Part shown: positions 55,847 to 63,902 of the stretch, one piece after another
How positions within the stretch are numbered: position 1 is the first letter of the stretch
Layout of the letters: each line of letters starts with the position of its first letter
Assembly (NCBI RefSeq): GCF_002750855.1
Contig: NZ_NWUC01000009.1
Coordinates: forward strand, 62,001 to 126,000
Source of the DNA: Neopararhizobium haloflavum
GTDB taxonomy: Bacteria > Pseudomonadota > Alphaproteobacteria > Rhizobiales > Rhizobiaceae
Direction: 5' to 3'
Length of the DNA: 64,000 bases
Notes under the pieces: model-generated
What the model saw: the letters and a program-made list of their open reading frames with translations, nothing else
Databases searched by the model: none
What the model was told of the DNA's origin: nothing
Translations under genes and position numbers: made by a program

Positions 55847-56770
55847 ATGACCGCTCGTGCGAACCTTGGAAGATCGACGCCAGCCTCCCCTGTCGTGGCC
55901 GCTCCCGCACCCCGCGAAGCGTCGCAGCGGCAGGCAGTATCGATCTACACCGGAACGGTCATGCATGCCCGGCTGAAGCCGATGTCACATCGTTTCAACT
56001 ACCGCGTCTTCAACATCCTGATCGATCTCGACCAATTGAACGAAGCGGGAAAAGGGACCTGGCTGTTTTCAGTCGACCGTATCAATTTCGTTTCCTTCCA
56101 CACGCGCGACCATATCGATGGCGACACTCCGACGCTCAGGGCCTATGTCGACGGTCTCCTGGCCCGCGCCGGTCTCGCCGAACGCCCGGCCCGCGTCCTG
56201 CTCGCCTGCTACCCGCGTGTCTTCGGGCAGGTCTTCAACCCGCTCTCGGTGTATTACGCGTTCGATGCCGAAGGGAGTGTCGTCGCCTTGATCTACGAGG
56301 TGCGCAACACCTTCGGAGAACGCCACACTTACGTGTGCCCGGTCGAGCCAGGCCAGTCGAGCGATGCAGGGATTCGGCAGGAGCGCGCCAAACTGTTCCA
56401 TGTGTCGCCGTTCATCGGCATGGAAATGCGCTACCATTTCCGCATGCGTCCACCCGGTGAAACCATGCACTGGCGAATCCTCGAAACCGACCGCGACGGC
56501 CCGCTGCTCTCGGCCACCTATTCCGGCCGACGCCTCGAAATGACAAGCAGGACCCTTGCCAATTGCTTGTTGCGCATACCCTTTCAGACGTGGAAGATTA
56601 TCGTGGGCATTCACTTCGAGGCTCTTCGGCTGTGGTTCAAGGGTGCGCGCTACATTCCGCGCTCAGCCCCTCCCGCGAAGGTGAGCTTCGAGGACGCGGC
56701 GCCCGATATCAACGATCCGGACCGCCCGCGAGACGGCCGCGCCGGCAAGCATTGCAAGAGAACGGCATGA
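55847..56770 (+). CDS. DUF1365 domain protein
   Basis: The 307-aa protein carries the DUF1365 signature: YTGTVMHARLKPMSHRFNYR near the N-terminus, then VFGQVFNPLSVYYAFD and YEVRNTFGERHTY. No biochemical role is proven. It almost always accompanies an amine-oxidase-like flavoprotein and a cyclopropane-synthase homologue, as here. The ATG follows the flavoprotein stop by 9 nt, and the gene ends in an ATGA overlap with the methyltransferase. Confidence 0.9.
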   Translation: MTARANLGRSTPASPVVAAPAPREASQRQAVSIYTGTVMHARLKPMSHRFNYRVFNILIDLDQLNEAGKGTWLFSVDRINFVSFHTRDHIDGDTPTLRAYVDGLLARAGLAERPARVLLACYPRVFGQVFNPLSVYYAFDAEGSVVALIYEVRNTFGERHTYVCPVEPGQSSDAGIRQERAKLFHVSPFIGMEMRYHFRMRPPGETMHWRILETDRDGPLLSATYSGRRLEMTSRTLANCLLRIPFQTWKIIVGIHFEALRLWFKGARYIPRSAPPAKVSFEDAAPDINDPDRPRDGRAGKHCKRTA

Positions 56771-58023
56771 GGACAGATGCGATCGACTGGAATACTTCCC
56801 TCTCCAATGCAAAATCCCTGACGGCGGACAATATCGGGTCGCTGATTCAGGGCCTGCCCCGACGCGCGAAGCTGACGCTGACGGCGTTGATCAACATGAC
56901 CTATGGGCGCCTGACCTTCAGGCTCCCCGACGGACGGGTGTTCCGTGTGGACGGCAAGCAGTCCGGCCCCGATGCCAGCCTCATTCTCCACAATTGGAAG
57001 CTGCCTCAGCGTGCCTTCGTCCGGGGAACCATCGGCGTGGCCGAATCCTATGTGGACGGCGACTGGGACAGTCCGGATGTTACCGGCTTCCTTCAGCTCT
57101 TCATCGTCAACATGGACCTTGGCGACAAATATGCGACCGGCGGCAAGGGTCTGTTCTATCTGCTGGAAAAGATCCGCTATTTCCTCAACATCAATACCAA
57201 AAGCCAGTCGAAGAAGAACATCTCGGCCCATTACGACCTCGGCAACGCGTTCTATTCGCAATGGCTCGACCCCACCATGACGTATTCGTCCGCGCTCTAT
57301 GAGACCGGGGCGAACGATCTGCAGTCGGCACAGACGGCGAAATATCGCGCGCTCGCGGAAGCGACCGGCATCGGCCCCAATGATCACGTGTTGGAGATCG
57401 GGTGTGGCTGGGGCGGGTTCGCCGAGTTTGCCGCGACCGAGATCGGGTGCAAGGTCACTGGCCTGACGATCAGCCGCGAGCAGCTCGCCTTCGCGCGTGA
57501 GCGTATCCAGAAAGCCGGTCTTGGCGAGCGGGTCGACTTCAAGTTCCAGGATTACCGCGATGAAACCGGCGTTTACGACAGGATCGTTTCCATCGAGATG
57601 CTCGAAGCTGTCGGGGAGAAGTTCTGGCCGACCTATTTCCGCAAACTGCGTGAATGCCTGCGTCAGGGCGGGCGGGCCGGCATCCAGGCGATCACGATCG
57701 CCAATTCCGTCTTTCCCATTTACAGACGCCAGCCCGATTTCATCCAGCGATACGTCTTTCCCGGCGGAATGCTGCCGACCCATGATCATTTGAGGGAGCA
57801 CGGGGAACGCGCGGGTCTCGCGATCGTCGAGCAACGGGCATTCGCGGCAGATTATGCGCGCACGCTGGCAGAATGGCGTGAACGGTTCCGCGACAAATGG
57901 CACACCATCCGCCCCCTCGGCTTCGACGAGCGCTTCAAGCGCCTTTGGGAATTCTATCTGTTCTACTGTGAAGCCGGATTCCGTGCCGAGAATATCAACG
58001 TCCGGCAGGTGGTCTACGCGTGA
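56767..58023 (+). CDS. SAM-dependent cyclopropane-fatty-acid-synthase-like methyltransferase
   Basis: The 418-aa enzyme belongs to the Cfa/UfaM family, which transfers a methyl from SAM to the double bond of a phospholipid acyl chain. It has ISAHYDLGNAFYSQWLDPTM, the SAM site VLEIGCGWGGFAEFA and VSIEMLEAVGEKFWPTYF. The bicarbonate-binding cysteine of E. coli Cfa (Cys139 in YSCA) is Ser175 here (TYSSALY). Product could be a cyclopropane or a methylated, furan-precursor chain. ATG 56767 overlaps the DUF1365 stop. Confidence 0.9.
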   Translation: MRTDAIDWNTSLSNAKSLTADNIGSLIQGLPRRAKLTLTALINMTYGRLTFRLPDGRVFRVDGKQSGPDASLILHNWKLPQRAFVRGTIGVAESYVDGDWDSPDVTGFLQLFIVNMDLGDKYATGGKGLFYLLEKIRYFLNINTKSQSKKNISAHYDLGNAFYSQWLDPTMTYSSALYETGANDLQSAQTAKYRALAEATGIGPNDHVLEIGCGWGGFAEFAATEIGCKVTGLTISREQLAFARERIQKAGLGERVDFKFQDYRDETGVYDRIVSIEMLEAVGEKFWPTYFRKLRECLRQGGRAGIQAITIANSVFPIYRRQPDFIQRYVFPGGMLPTHDHLREHGERAGLAIVEQRAFAADYARTLAEWRERFRDKWHTIRPLGFDERFKRLWEFYLFYCEAGFRAENINVRQVVYA

Positions 58024-58076
58024 GGTGTTCTGCGTAGGAGGGGCATGACCTTAATCTGCTGCCGCATGGTCGGGCC

Positions 58077-59477
58077 GTGACGGGCCGCGCTCCCTCCGCC
58101 TCTGCCGCCTCAAGCTACGGCGACCGGCTGCCGCTGAGTGTTCTGGCGGCCTACGCGCTGCCCGGCATCCCGCTCGCGGCGCTTACGCTGCCGCTCTATG
58201 TTCTGGTGCCGACCTTCTACACCGAAACCCTTGGTCTTTCGCTGGCGACGGTCGGGTACATTCTGCTTCTCACACGGATGTTCGATGCACTGAACGACCC
58301 GCTGGTCGGTTGGTTTGCCGATCATTTTCGGCCCCGGTTCGGCCGCCGCCGCGCGCTGTTCGCGTTCAGTCTGCCGTTGACCGCGATCGCCGGGTTCATG
58401 CTCTTCTGGCCGCCGCAGGACGCTGGCGCCTTCTATCTGCTCGGTTGGGGGATGACGCTCTCACTTGGCTATACGGCCTCGCTTATCCCCCTGACAGCAT
58501 GGGGCGCAGAACTTTCGACCACCTATCGCGGACGCTCGCGCCTGGCCGGATGGCGCGAGGGGTTCATTCTCACCGGCACGCTCATTGCCATTGCACTTCC
58601 CTTCTCCATCGGCTTTTCCTCCAGCGAAGGCGTACACGGACTTGCAGCCCTCGCGATCGCCATCGCGCTGACCCTTCCGCTGTTCGGTGCAATAACCGTG
58701 ATCTTCGTTCCGGAACCGGTCGAACATACCCGCCAGCGCGTCGCGTTGAGAGCGGGATTGGTACACATTGCTGACAACCGCCCGTTCGTGCGGTTGATCG
58801 CGGCCTATTTCGTCAACGGGTTGGCGAACGGCATTCCGGCCACTCTTTTCCTCTATTTCGTTTCCGAGCGTCTCGCGCTGCCCGAGGCGCGAGGCCCCCT
58901 GCTCTTCATCTATTTCCTCTCCGGTATCGCCGGCGTCCCACTCGCCCTTCGCCTGGCGGACCGGATCGGAAAGCATCGTGCGTGGTGCTATGCGATGTTG
59001 ACCAATTGCGCGTTTTTCGTCGCCGCCCCTCTGCTGCCGGAAGGCGCGCTATATCTATTCGGCGCGATGTGTGTCGCAACCGGGCTGTTCCTCGGATTTG
59101 ACCTGTCACTTCCCGCCTCGATCCAGGCGGATGTTGTGGATGTCGATACGGCGGCGTCTGGGGAGCAACGCTCAGGCATCTATTTTGCAGCCTGGAGCCT
59201 GACCACGAAGCTGTCGCTCGCAGTGGGTGCCGGGTTGATTTTCCCTGCGCTTGCCCTTTTCGGCTTCGACCCGCAGTCTTCGTCGCAGGAGGGCAGCGCG
59301 TTGCTCGCGCTGGCGCTGCTCTATGCCTGGGTTCCGATCGCCCTGAAGCTCGTCGCCGTTGCGATCATGTGGAACTTTCCTCTCGATGAAGCCGAGCATG
59401 GACGGCTGAGATCGAGCATCGAAGCCGATCCGCAGATCAATCGAGCGGCCGATTCCGCCAGCCCGTCGCGCGGTTGA
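58077..59477 (+). CDS. MFS transporter of the GPH/MelB family
   Basis: The 466-aa, twelve-helix carrier contains the MelB-type loop MFDALNDPLVGWFADHFRPR and GRRR after helix 2. This family moves sugars or other organic solutes with cations, and also includes lipid flippases such as MFSD2A. Next to an acyl-chain modification cluster a lipid substrate is conceivable but unproven. Starts at GTG 58077, 53 nt after the methyltransferase. Its 3' end overlaps the convergent dehydrogenase gene by 41 nt. Confidence 0.87.
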   Translation: MTGRAPSASAASSYGDRLPLSVLAAYALPGIPLAALTLPLYVLVPTFYTETLGLSLATVGYILLLTRMFDALNDPLVGWFADHFRPRFGRRRALFAFSLPLTAIAGFMLFWPPQDAGAFYLLGWGMTLSLGYTASLIPLTAWGAELSTTYRGRSRLAGWREGFILTGTLIAIALPFSIGFSSSEGVHGLAALAIAIALTLPLFGAITVIFVPEPVEHTRQRVALRAGLVHIADNRPFVRLIAAYFVNGLANGIPATLFLYFVSERLALPEARGPLLFIYFLSGIAGVPLALRLADRIGKHRAWCYAMLTNCAFFVAAPLLPEGALYLFGAMCVATGLFLGFDLSLPASIQADVVDVDTAASGEQRSGIYFAAWSLTTKLSLAVGAGLIFPALALFGFDPQSSSQEGSALLALALLYAWVPIALKLVAVAIMWNFPLDEAEHGRLRSSIEADPQINRAADSASPSRG

Positions 59478-60234
59478 TGGCCCAGAAATAGGCGGGATAA
59501 GGCAACAGCCGCAAGCACTTCAGCACGAACGTGAAACGACGCGGAAAAATGATTTCGAAGCGGTCCGATTTCAGGCCGGCTACCAGCCGCGCCACCGCGT
59601 CCTCAACCTGCATCAGGGCAGGCATTGCGAATTCATTCTTTTCCGTGGCCGGCGTGTCGACGAAGCCAGGATGAACGATCTGCAGCCGGATATTCATCTT
59701 GTCGAGGTCAAATTTGAGGCTTTCGGCGAGATTGGTCAGCGCGGCCTTGGTCGCTCCATAGGCTGCGCTGGTCGGCAAGCCGCCGAAGCCGGTGACCGAC
59801 GAGACGATAGCGATCTGCCCCTTGCCATTGCGTGCCATCGAGGCGACTGCCGGCACGAGCCCATTGACGACACCATTCAGGTTCACGTCGAAGCTTTTCT
59901 GAAAATCGGTCGTGTCGAGTCCGTTCCCATGAACGGGCAGATAGACACCGGCGTTGAATACGGCCAGCGCCAATCGCGCATAGTCCCGATCGATTGTCTC
60001 CACAATGCGGTGCAGGTCGGCAGCGTCGGTGACGTCCCCAGGCATGGCAACGATCGATCCCTTGCCGAAATCCTCAGCCGCCAGCGCGGCGAGTTTGTCT
60101 TGTCCGCGCGCCGTCGCGATGACCGTGAACCCTTCGCGCGCCAACGCTTGAGCCAGACCCTTGCCGATCCCGGAGCTCGCGCCGGTCACCCATGCAACGC
60201 CGTCCTCAGGCTTGGCCACATAACCCATATTCAT
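59437..60234 (-). CDS. Short-chain dehydrogenase/reductase
   Basis: The 265-aa protein has the NAD(P)-binding TGASSGIGKG, NAG in FNAGVYLPV, and the catalytic Ser-Tyr-x3-Lys in SSVTGFGGLPTSAAYGATK. A hydrophobic C-terminal stretch after FIIFPRRF-like sequence (FTFVLKCLRLLPYPAYFWA) is typical of SDRs in this lipid-stress cluster. ATG 60234 and ATG 60228 are both possible. AGGAG abuts the first. It is the second gene after the ChrR-like regulator and probably in its operon. Substrate unknown. Confidence 0.87.
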   Translation of the reverse strand: MNMGYVAKPEDGVAWVTGASSGIGKGLAQALAREGFTVIATARGQDKLAALAAEDFGKGSIVAMPGDVTDAADLHRIVETIDRDYARLALAVFNAGVYLPVHGNGLDTTDFQKSFDVNLNGVVNGLVPAVASMARNGKGQIAIVSSVTGFGGLPTSAAYGATKAALTNLAESLKFDLDKMNIRLQIVHPGFVDTPATEKNEFAMPALMQVEDAVARLVAGLKSDRFEIIFPRRFTFVLKCLRLLPYPAYFWAINRATGWRNRPLD

Positions 60235-60273
60235 CTCCTGAAGAGGCCAGCTTGGCGCGGCGGGCAGCCTTGG

Positions 60274-60951
60274 TCAGCCGATCAGGTCACCGATCAGCTG
60301 ACGGAACGAACCGGTCATTCTCAGCGGCGCATCGGTGACAGCAAACCCGATGCAAGGCCCCGCGTTCTCGGCGACCGGGCGGTGATCCACGTCATCGTCC
60401 GCAACCGAGATGTCGCCTGGGCCGTAGCGCCCGACCCCATCCGAAAAAGCGCCGCGCAGCACCAGCGTGATCTCGCATCCATGGTGGGTATGCGCGGGTA
60501 TGGCGCGTCCGGGCCGGATCCAGAACATGCTGACCGTGCACCCGTCTACGTCGCCGATGTTGTATTCCTTGAAGCCAGGCATCTTTGTGCGCCATGGAAT
60601 GTCATCGATCCCGTATCCGATGAAGTCGCGCAGCGCAGCTGGAAGGTCCGCTGCGTCTTCTGCCGACTTTTCGGGCGCCATTGGCAAGACAATATCGTTT
60701 GACGAGAAGATGCCTTGCAGTGCACCGTCCCGATCACCGATCGGCTCCGGCTCCACAGCTTCCAACGCCTCGCCGGCCAAGCTTTCCAGGTCCTTGACGA
60801 ACCCGCGCGCTTCCGGGCGCATTTCCAGATGCGATTTCACGAGGACACGCGCCGGTGCCGGCAACGAACCGGCCACATAGCGCGCCATCAACGCGTCAAT
60901 CGTGTCAATATGCTCACGAACCATGATTGCCCTATCGGTTTCGCCTGACAT
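60274..60951 (-). CDS. ChrR-family anti-sigma/cupin protein lacking the N-terminal cysteine ligands
   Basis: The 225-aa protein has the two-domain layout of ChrR, the zinc anti-sigma factor that restrains RpoE until singlet oxygen appears. The C-terminal cupin is intact: His154, His156, Glu160 and His190 match the spacing of ChrR ligands His141, His143, Glu147 and His177. In the N-terminal anti-sigma domain His41 is present, but the two cysteines expected four and seven residues later are Arg45 and Ala48 (KSHLEMRPEARG). No sigma gene adjoins it. It may bind a sigma factor without zinc, or be a sensor only. Confidence 0.82.
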   Translation of the reverse strand: MSGETDRAIMVREHIDTIDALMARYVAGSLPAPARVLVKSHLEMRPEARGFVKDLESLAGEALEAVEPEPIGDRDGALQGIFSSNDIVLPMAPEKSAEDAADLPAALRDFIGYGIDDIPWRTKMPGFKEYNIGDVDGCTVSMFWIRPGRAIPAHTHHGCEITLVLRGAFSDGVGRYGPGDISVADDDVDHRPVAENAGPCIGFAVTDAPLRMTGSFRQLIGDLIG

Positions 60952-61004
60952 CTTCCCCCGCCAGGCAATTTCGATCGTTTGATCGCTTCATTCGATCCTA
61001 CCGG

Positions 61005-61033
61005 CCTTACGACACAAGCAGCAAATCGGATCA
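61005..61033 (-). promoter_or_regulatory. Predicted ECF/RpoE-type promoter of the chrR-like/SDR operon
   Basis: On the minus strand TGATCC (61033-61028), 16 nt, CGTAAGG (61011-61005), a good match to the RpoE consensus of Rhodobacter (TGATCC about 18 nt before TAAGA). It lies about 50 nt before the start codon. The photolyase operon promoter at 52898 has the same -10 region and spacing. Confidence 0.6.
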
Positions 61034-61184
61034 CTCGCGCTGCCCACAACATACCTTGGCACCGGATTGGTGGACGGCATTTCCCTCTCTGCGGGATCAC
61101 GCCGAAAAGCATTTCTTGCAATGGGAGACTTGAGAACGCACAACCTGCCGACTACCGTAGAGACGCATCTAGAAGGCAGCATTC

Positions 61185-62228
61185 ATGTCCTTTCTCCCCT
61201 CCGTCCTGGACGCCATCGGCAACACACCGCTCATCAAGCTCAAAAGGGCGTCGGAAGAGACCGGCTGCACCATTCTCGGAAAGGCGGAGTTCCTCAATCC
61301 TGGCCAATCGGTCAAGGACCGGGCGGCGCTCTATATCATCCGCGAAGCGGAAAAACGTGGTGCATTGCGGCCTGGCGGCATGATCGTCGAGGGCACGGCC
61401 GGCAACACGGGCATAGGCTTGGCACTCGTCGCCAAGGCGCTCGGCTACCGGACAGTCATCGTCATTCCCGAGACCCAAAGCCAGGAAAAGAAGGACGCCA
61501 TCCGGCTGCTGGGCGCAGAGTTGGTCGAGGTGCCGGCCGTGCCCTACAAGAATCCCAACAACTATGTGAAATTGTCCGGCCGGCTGGCCGAACAGCTGGC
61601 AGCCAGCAGCGAAGCCGGCGCGATCTGGGCGAACCAATTCGACAATACGGCCAATCGCGATGCCCACATCGCTACCACGGCGCCAGAGATCTGGACCGAT
61701 ACCGACGGCAAGGTGGACGGGTTCATCTGCGCGGTGGGTTCCGGCGGAACACTGGCAGGCGTTGGCATGGCCTTGAAGGAGCGCAACCCGGACATCAAGA
61801 TCGGCATCGCCGATCCTGAAGGCGCGGCACTCTTCAGCTACTATACCAGCGGTGAATTTACCTCGCCCGGTTCATCCATCACCGAAGGCATCGGCCAGGG
61901 GCGCATCACGGCAAACCTCGAAGGGTTTACACCGGACCTGGCATACCGGATCCCAGACAGTGAGGCCCTCCCCCTCATCTTCGGCCTCGTCCAGGAAGAG
62001 GGTCTGTGCCTTGGCGGCTCGAGCGGCATCAACATCGCCGGCGCCATTCGGATGGCGAAGGAGATGGGTCCGGGCCATACTATCGTGACCGTGCTTTGCG
62101 ACTACGGCAATCGCTATCAGTCGAAGCTGTTCAATCCCGATTTCCTCAGATCCAAGGATCTGCCCGTTCCGCAATGGATCGACCACCAGACGCACTTCGA
62201 CGTCCCGTTCGAGGCCGTTGAGTCGTGA
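61185..62228 (+). CDS. cysK: Cysteine synthase (O-acetylserine sulfhydrylase)
   Basis: The 347-aa PLP enzyme makes cysteine from O-acetylserine and sulfide. The PLP lysine is Lys44 in NPGQSVKDRAA. The phosphate loop is EGTAGNTGIG, and the ending CDYGNRYQSK is typical of the longer type. AGAAGG precedes ATG 61185. Its stop overlaps the GTG of the AlaX gene (GTGA), so the two are translationally coupled. Confidence 0.94.
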   Translation: MSFLPSVLDAIGNTPLIKLKRASEETGCTILGKAEFLNPGQSVKDRAALYIIREAEKRGALRPGGMIVEGTAGNTGIGLALVAKALGYRTVIVIPETQSQEKKDAIRLLGAELVEVPAVPYKNPNNYVKLSGRLAEQLAASSEAGAIWANQFDNTANRDAHIATTAPEIWTDTDGKVDGFICAVGSGGTLAGVGMALKERNPDIKIGIADPEGAALFSYYTSGEFTSPGSSITEGIGQGRITANLEGFTPDLAYRIPDSEALPLIFGLVQEEGLCLGGSSGINIAGAIRMAKEMGPGHTIVTVLCDYGNRYQSKLFNPDFLRSKDLPVPQWIDHQTHFDVPFEAVES

Positions 62229-62962
62229 GCCTGGAGACGCGACAGCTCTTTACGGATGATGCGTATCTGTCGACGGCCGAGGCGCGCGTCCTTGCGGTGA
62301 ATGAAGCGGGCGGGATCATACTCGACCAGACATGCTTTTACGCCACGTCGGGCGGGCAACCCGGCGATACGGGCTACTTCGAGCGTGCGGATGGCAGCCG
62401 CATCGCCATCGCGGCGACCGTGACCGGTCAGACGAAGGCTGAAATCATTCATCTGCCTGCAACGGATGCACCACGGCCCGAACCCGGCGAGACGTTGGTC
62501 CTGCACGTGGATTGGGAACGTCGCTACCGCCTGATGCGCATGCACACTGCCTGCCACCTGTTGTCGGTGATCTGCCCCTACCCCATCACCGGGGCGTCGG
62601 TTTCGGAAGAGGACAGCTGGGTCGACTTCGACATGGCCGAAACGATGGATAAGGCCGACATCACCGGCCAGCTCATGGCGCTTGTCCGCGACAATCATCC
62701 GGTTTTCACCCGGTGGATCACCGAAGCTGAACTCGATGCCAACCCGGGGATCGTCAAATCGAAAAACGTGCGCCCACCGCGCGGGGCCGGCCAAATCCGG
62801 CTCGTGTGCATCGGCGAAAACGCGGCGGTCGACAGCCAGCCCTGTGGCGGCACGCATGTCTCGGAGACGCAGGAGGTGGGTGAGATACACATTGGCAAGA
62901 TCGAGAAGAAGGGCAAGGAAAACCGCCGCTTTCGCATTCGCTTCGGCCCACTGCCGCAGTAA
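62225..62962 (+). CDS. Alanyl-tRNA editing protein AlaX
   Basis: The 245-aa free-standing editing domain removes Ser or Gly mis-attached to tRNA(Ala). Both zinc motifs are present: HTACH (MHTACHLL) and CGGTH in DSQPCGGTHVSE. The N-terminal CFYATSGGQPGDTG is the usual AlaX-long beginning. GTG 62225 overlaps the cysK stop. Coupling a serine-editing factor to a serine-consuming cysteine pathway gene is suggestive, but the functional link is inference. Confidence 0.92.
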   Translation: MSLETRQLFTDDAYLSTAEARVLAVNEAGGIILDQTCFYATSGGQPGDTGYFERADGSRIAIAATVTGQTKAEIIHLPATDAPRPEPGETLVLHVDWERRYRLMRMHTACHLLSVICPYPITGASVSEEDSWVDFDMAETMDKADITGQLMALVRDNHPVFTRWITEAELDANPGIVKSKNVRPPRGAGQIRLVCIGENAAVDSQPCGGTHVSETQEVGEIHIGKIEKKGKENRRFRIRFGPLPQ

Positions 62963-63012
62963 AATCATGCATCTGGCCGACGGTCGTGTCGCTAAGCAAG
63001 GAGGGTCCGGGC

Positions 63013-63897
63013 ATGTCTGAAGTCAGTCGTTTCGTGATAGAGCCGGAGGCTCTCGGGCCCAGATTGGGCGAACCGCGGCTCAAGATCGTCGACGCTTCCT
63101 GGTATCTTCCAGCGCAGGCGCGTGACGCCAAGAGGGAATACGACGCAGCACATATTCCCGGTGCCGTCTTCTTCGACCACGACCGTGTGGTCGATCCGTC
63201 ATCACCCCTGCCCCATACCGTGCCGACGGCCGAAGATTTCTCGCGCCACATGCGGGCGCTCGGCCTTTCGAATGAGGACGAGATCGTCGTCTATGACGGA
63301 ATAGGCATGTTCACGGCGCCGCGCCTATGGTGGCTGTTGACGGTCATGGGTGCACGCAACGTCCGCGTCCTCAATGGCGGATTCGACGCATGGAGGGCCA
63401 ATGGCCACCCGGTGACCGACCGGGCGAGCACGCCCGCCCCGGGATCGTTCGAGGCAACGTTCAACCGAGAGGCCGTCGCGACGCTTGCAGACATGCGGCG
63501 CATTCTCGACGATGGTTCTGCCCAGATTGCCGACGCGCGGTCGCATGGCCGCTTCACCGGCGAAGAACCCGAGCCCCGCGCCGGCATGCGATCGGGGCAC
63601 ATGCCCGGTGCTGCCAACGTGCCCGTCTTCTCATTGTCCACCGATGGCCGACTGAAAGACCTCGAAAGCCTTCGCACCACACTTCGCAAGGCCGGGCTCG
63701 ATCCCGCCAAGCCCGTTGTCACGACGTGCGGCTCGGGGATCACCGCCGCCGTCATCACGCTGGCGTTGTATTCGCTCGGGCATGAGGACAACCGGCTCTA
63801 TGACGGATCCTGGTCGGAGTGGGGCGCTCGCGAGGACACGCCAGTGAAGAAAGGCCACGGCATCCTCGACGAGGCTGCCTCCTCGCTGAAGGAGTAG
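63013..63897 (+). CDS. sseA: 3-mercaptopyruvate sulfurtransferase
   Basis: The 294-aa enzyme transfers sulfur from 3-mercaptopyruvate. It has two rhodanese domains, the first inactive, the second with Cys239 in the loop CGSGITA, the form that distinguishes mercaptopyruvate sulfurtransferases from thiosulfate ones. DASWYLP near the start and YDGSWSEWG near the end fit the family. AAGGAGG lies 7 nt before ATG 63013. It continues the cysteine-related cluster with cysK and alaX. Confidence 0.93.
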   Translation: MSEVSRFVIEPEALGPRLGEPRLKIVDASWYLPAQARDAKREYDAAHIPGAVFFDHDRVVDPSSPLPHTVPTAEDFSRHMRALGLSNEDEIVVYDGIGMFTAPRLWWLLTVMGARNVRVLNGGFDAWRANGHPVTDRASTPAPGSFEATFNREAVATLADMRRILDDGSAQIADARSHGRFTGEEPEPRAGMRSGHMPGAANVPVFSLSTDGRLKDLESLRTTLRKAGLDPAKPVVTTCGSGITAAVITLALYSLGHEDNRLYDGSWSEWGAREDTPVKKGHGILDEAASSLKE

Positions 63898-63902
63898 GAC
63901 GC

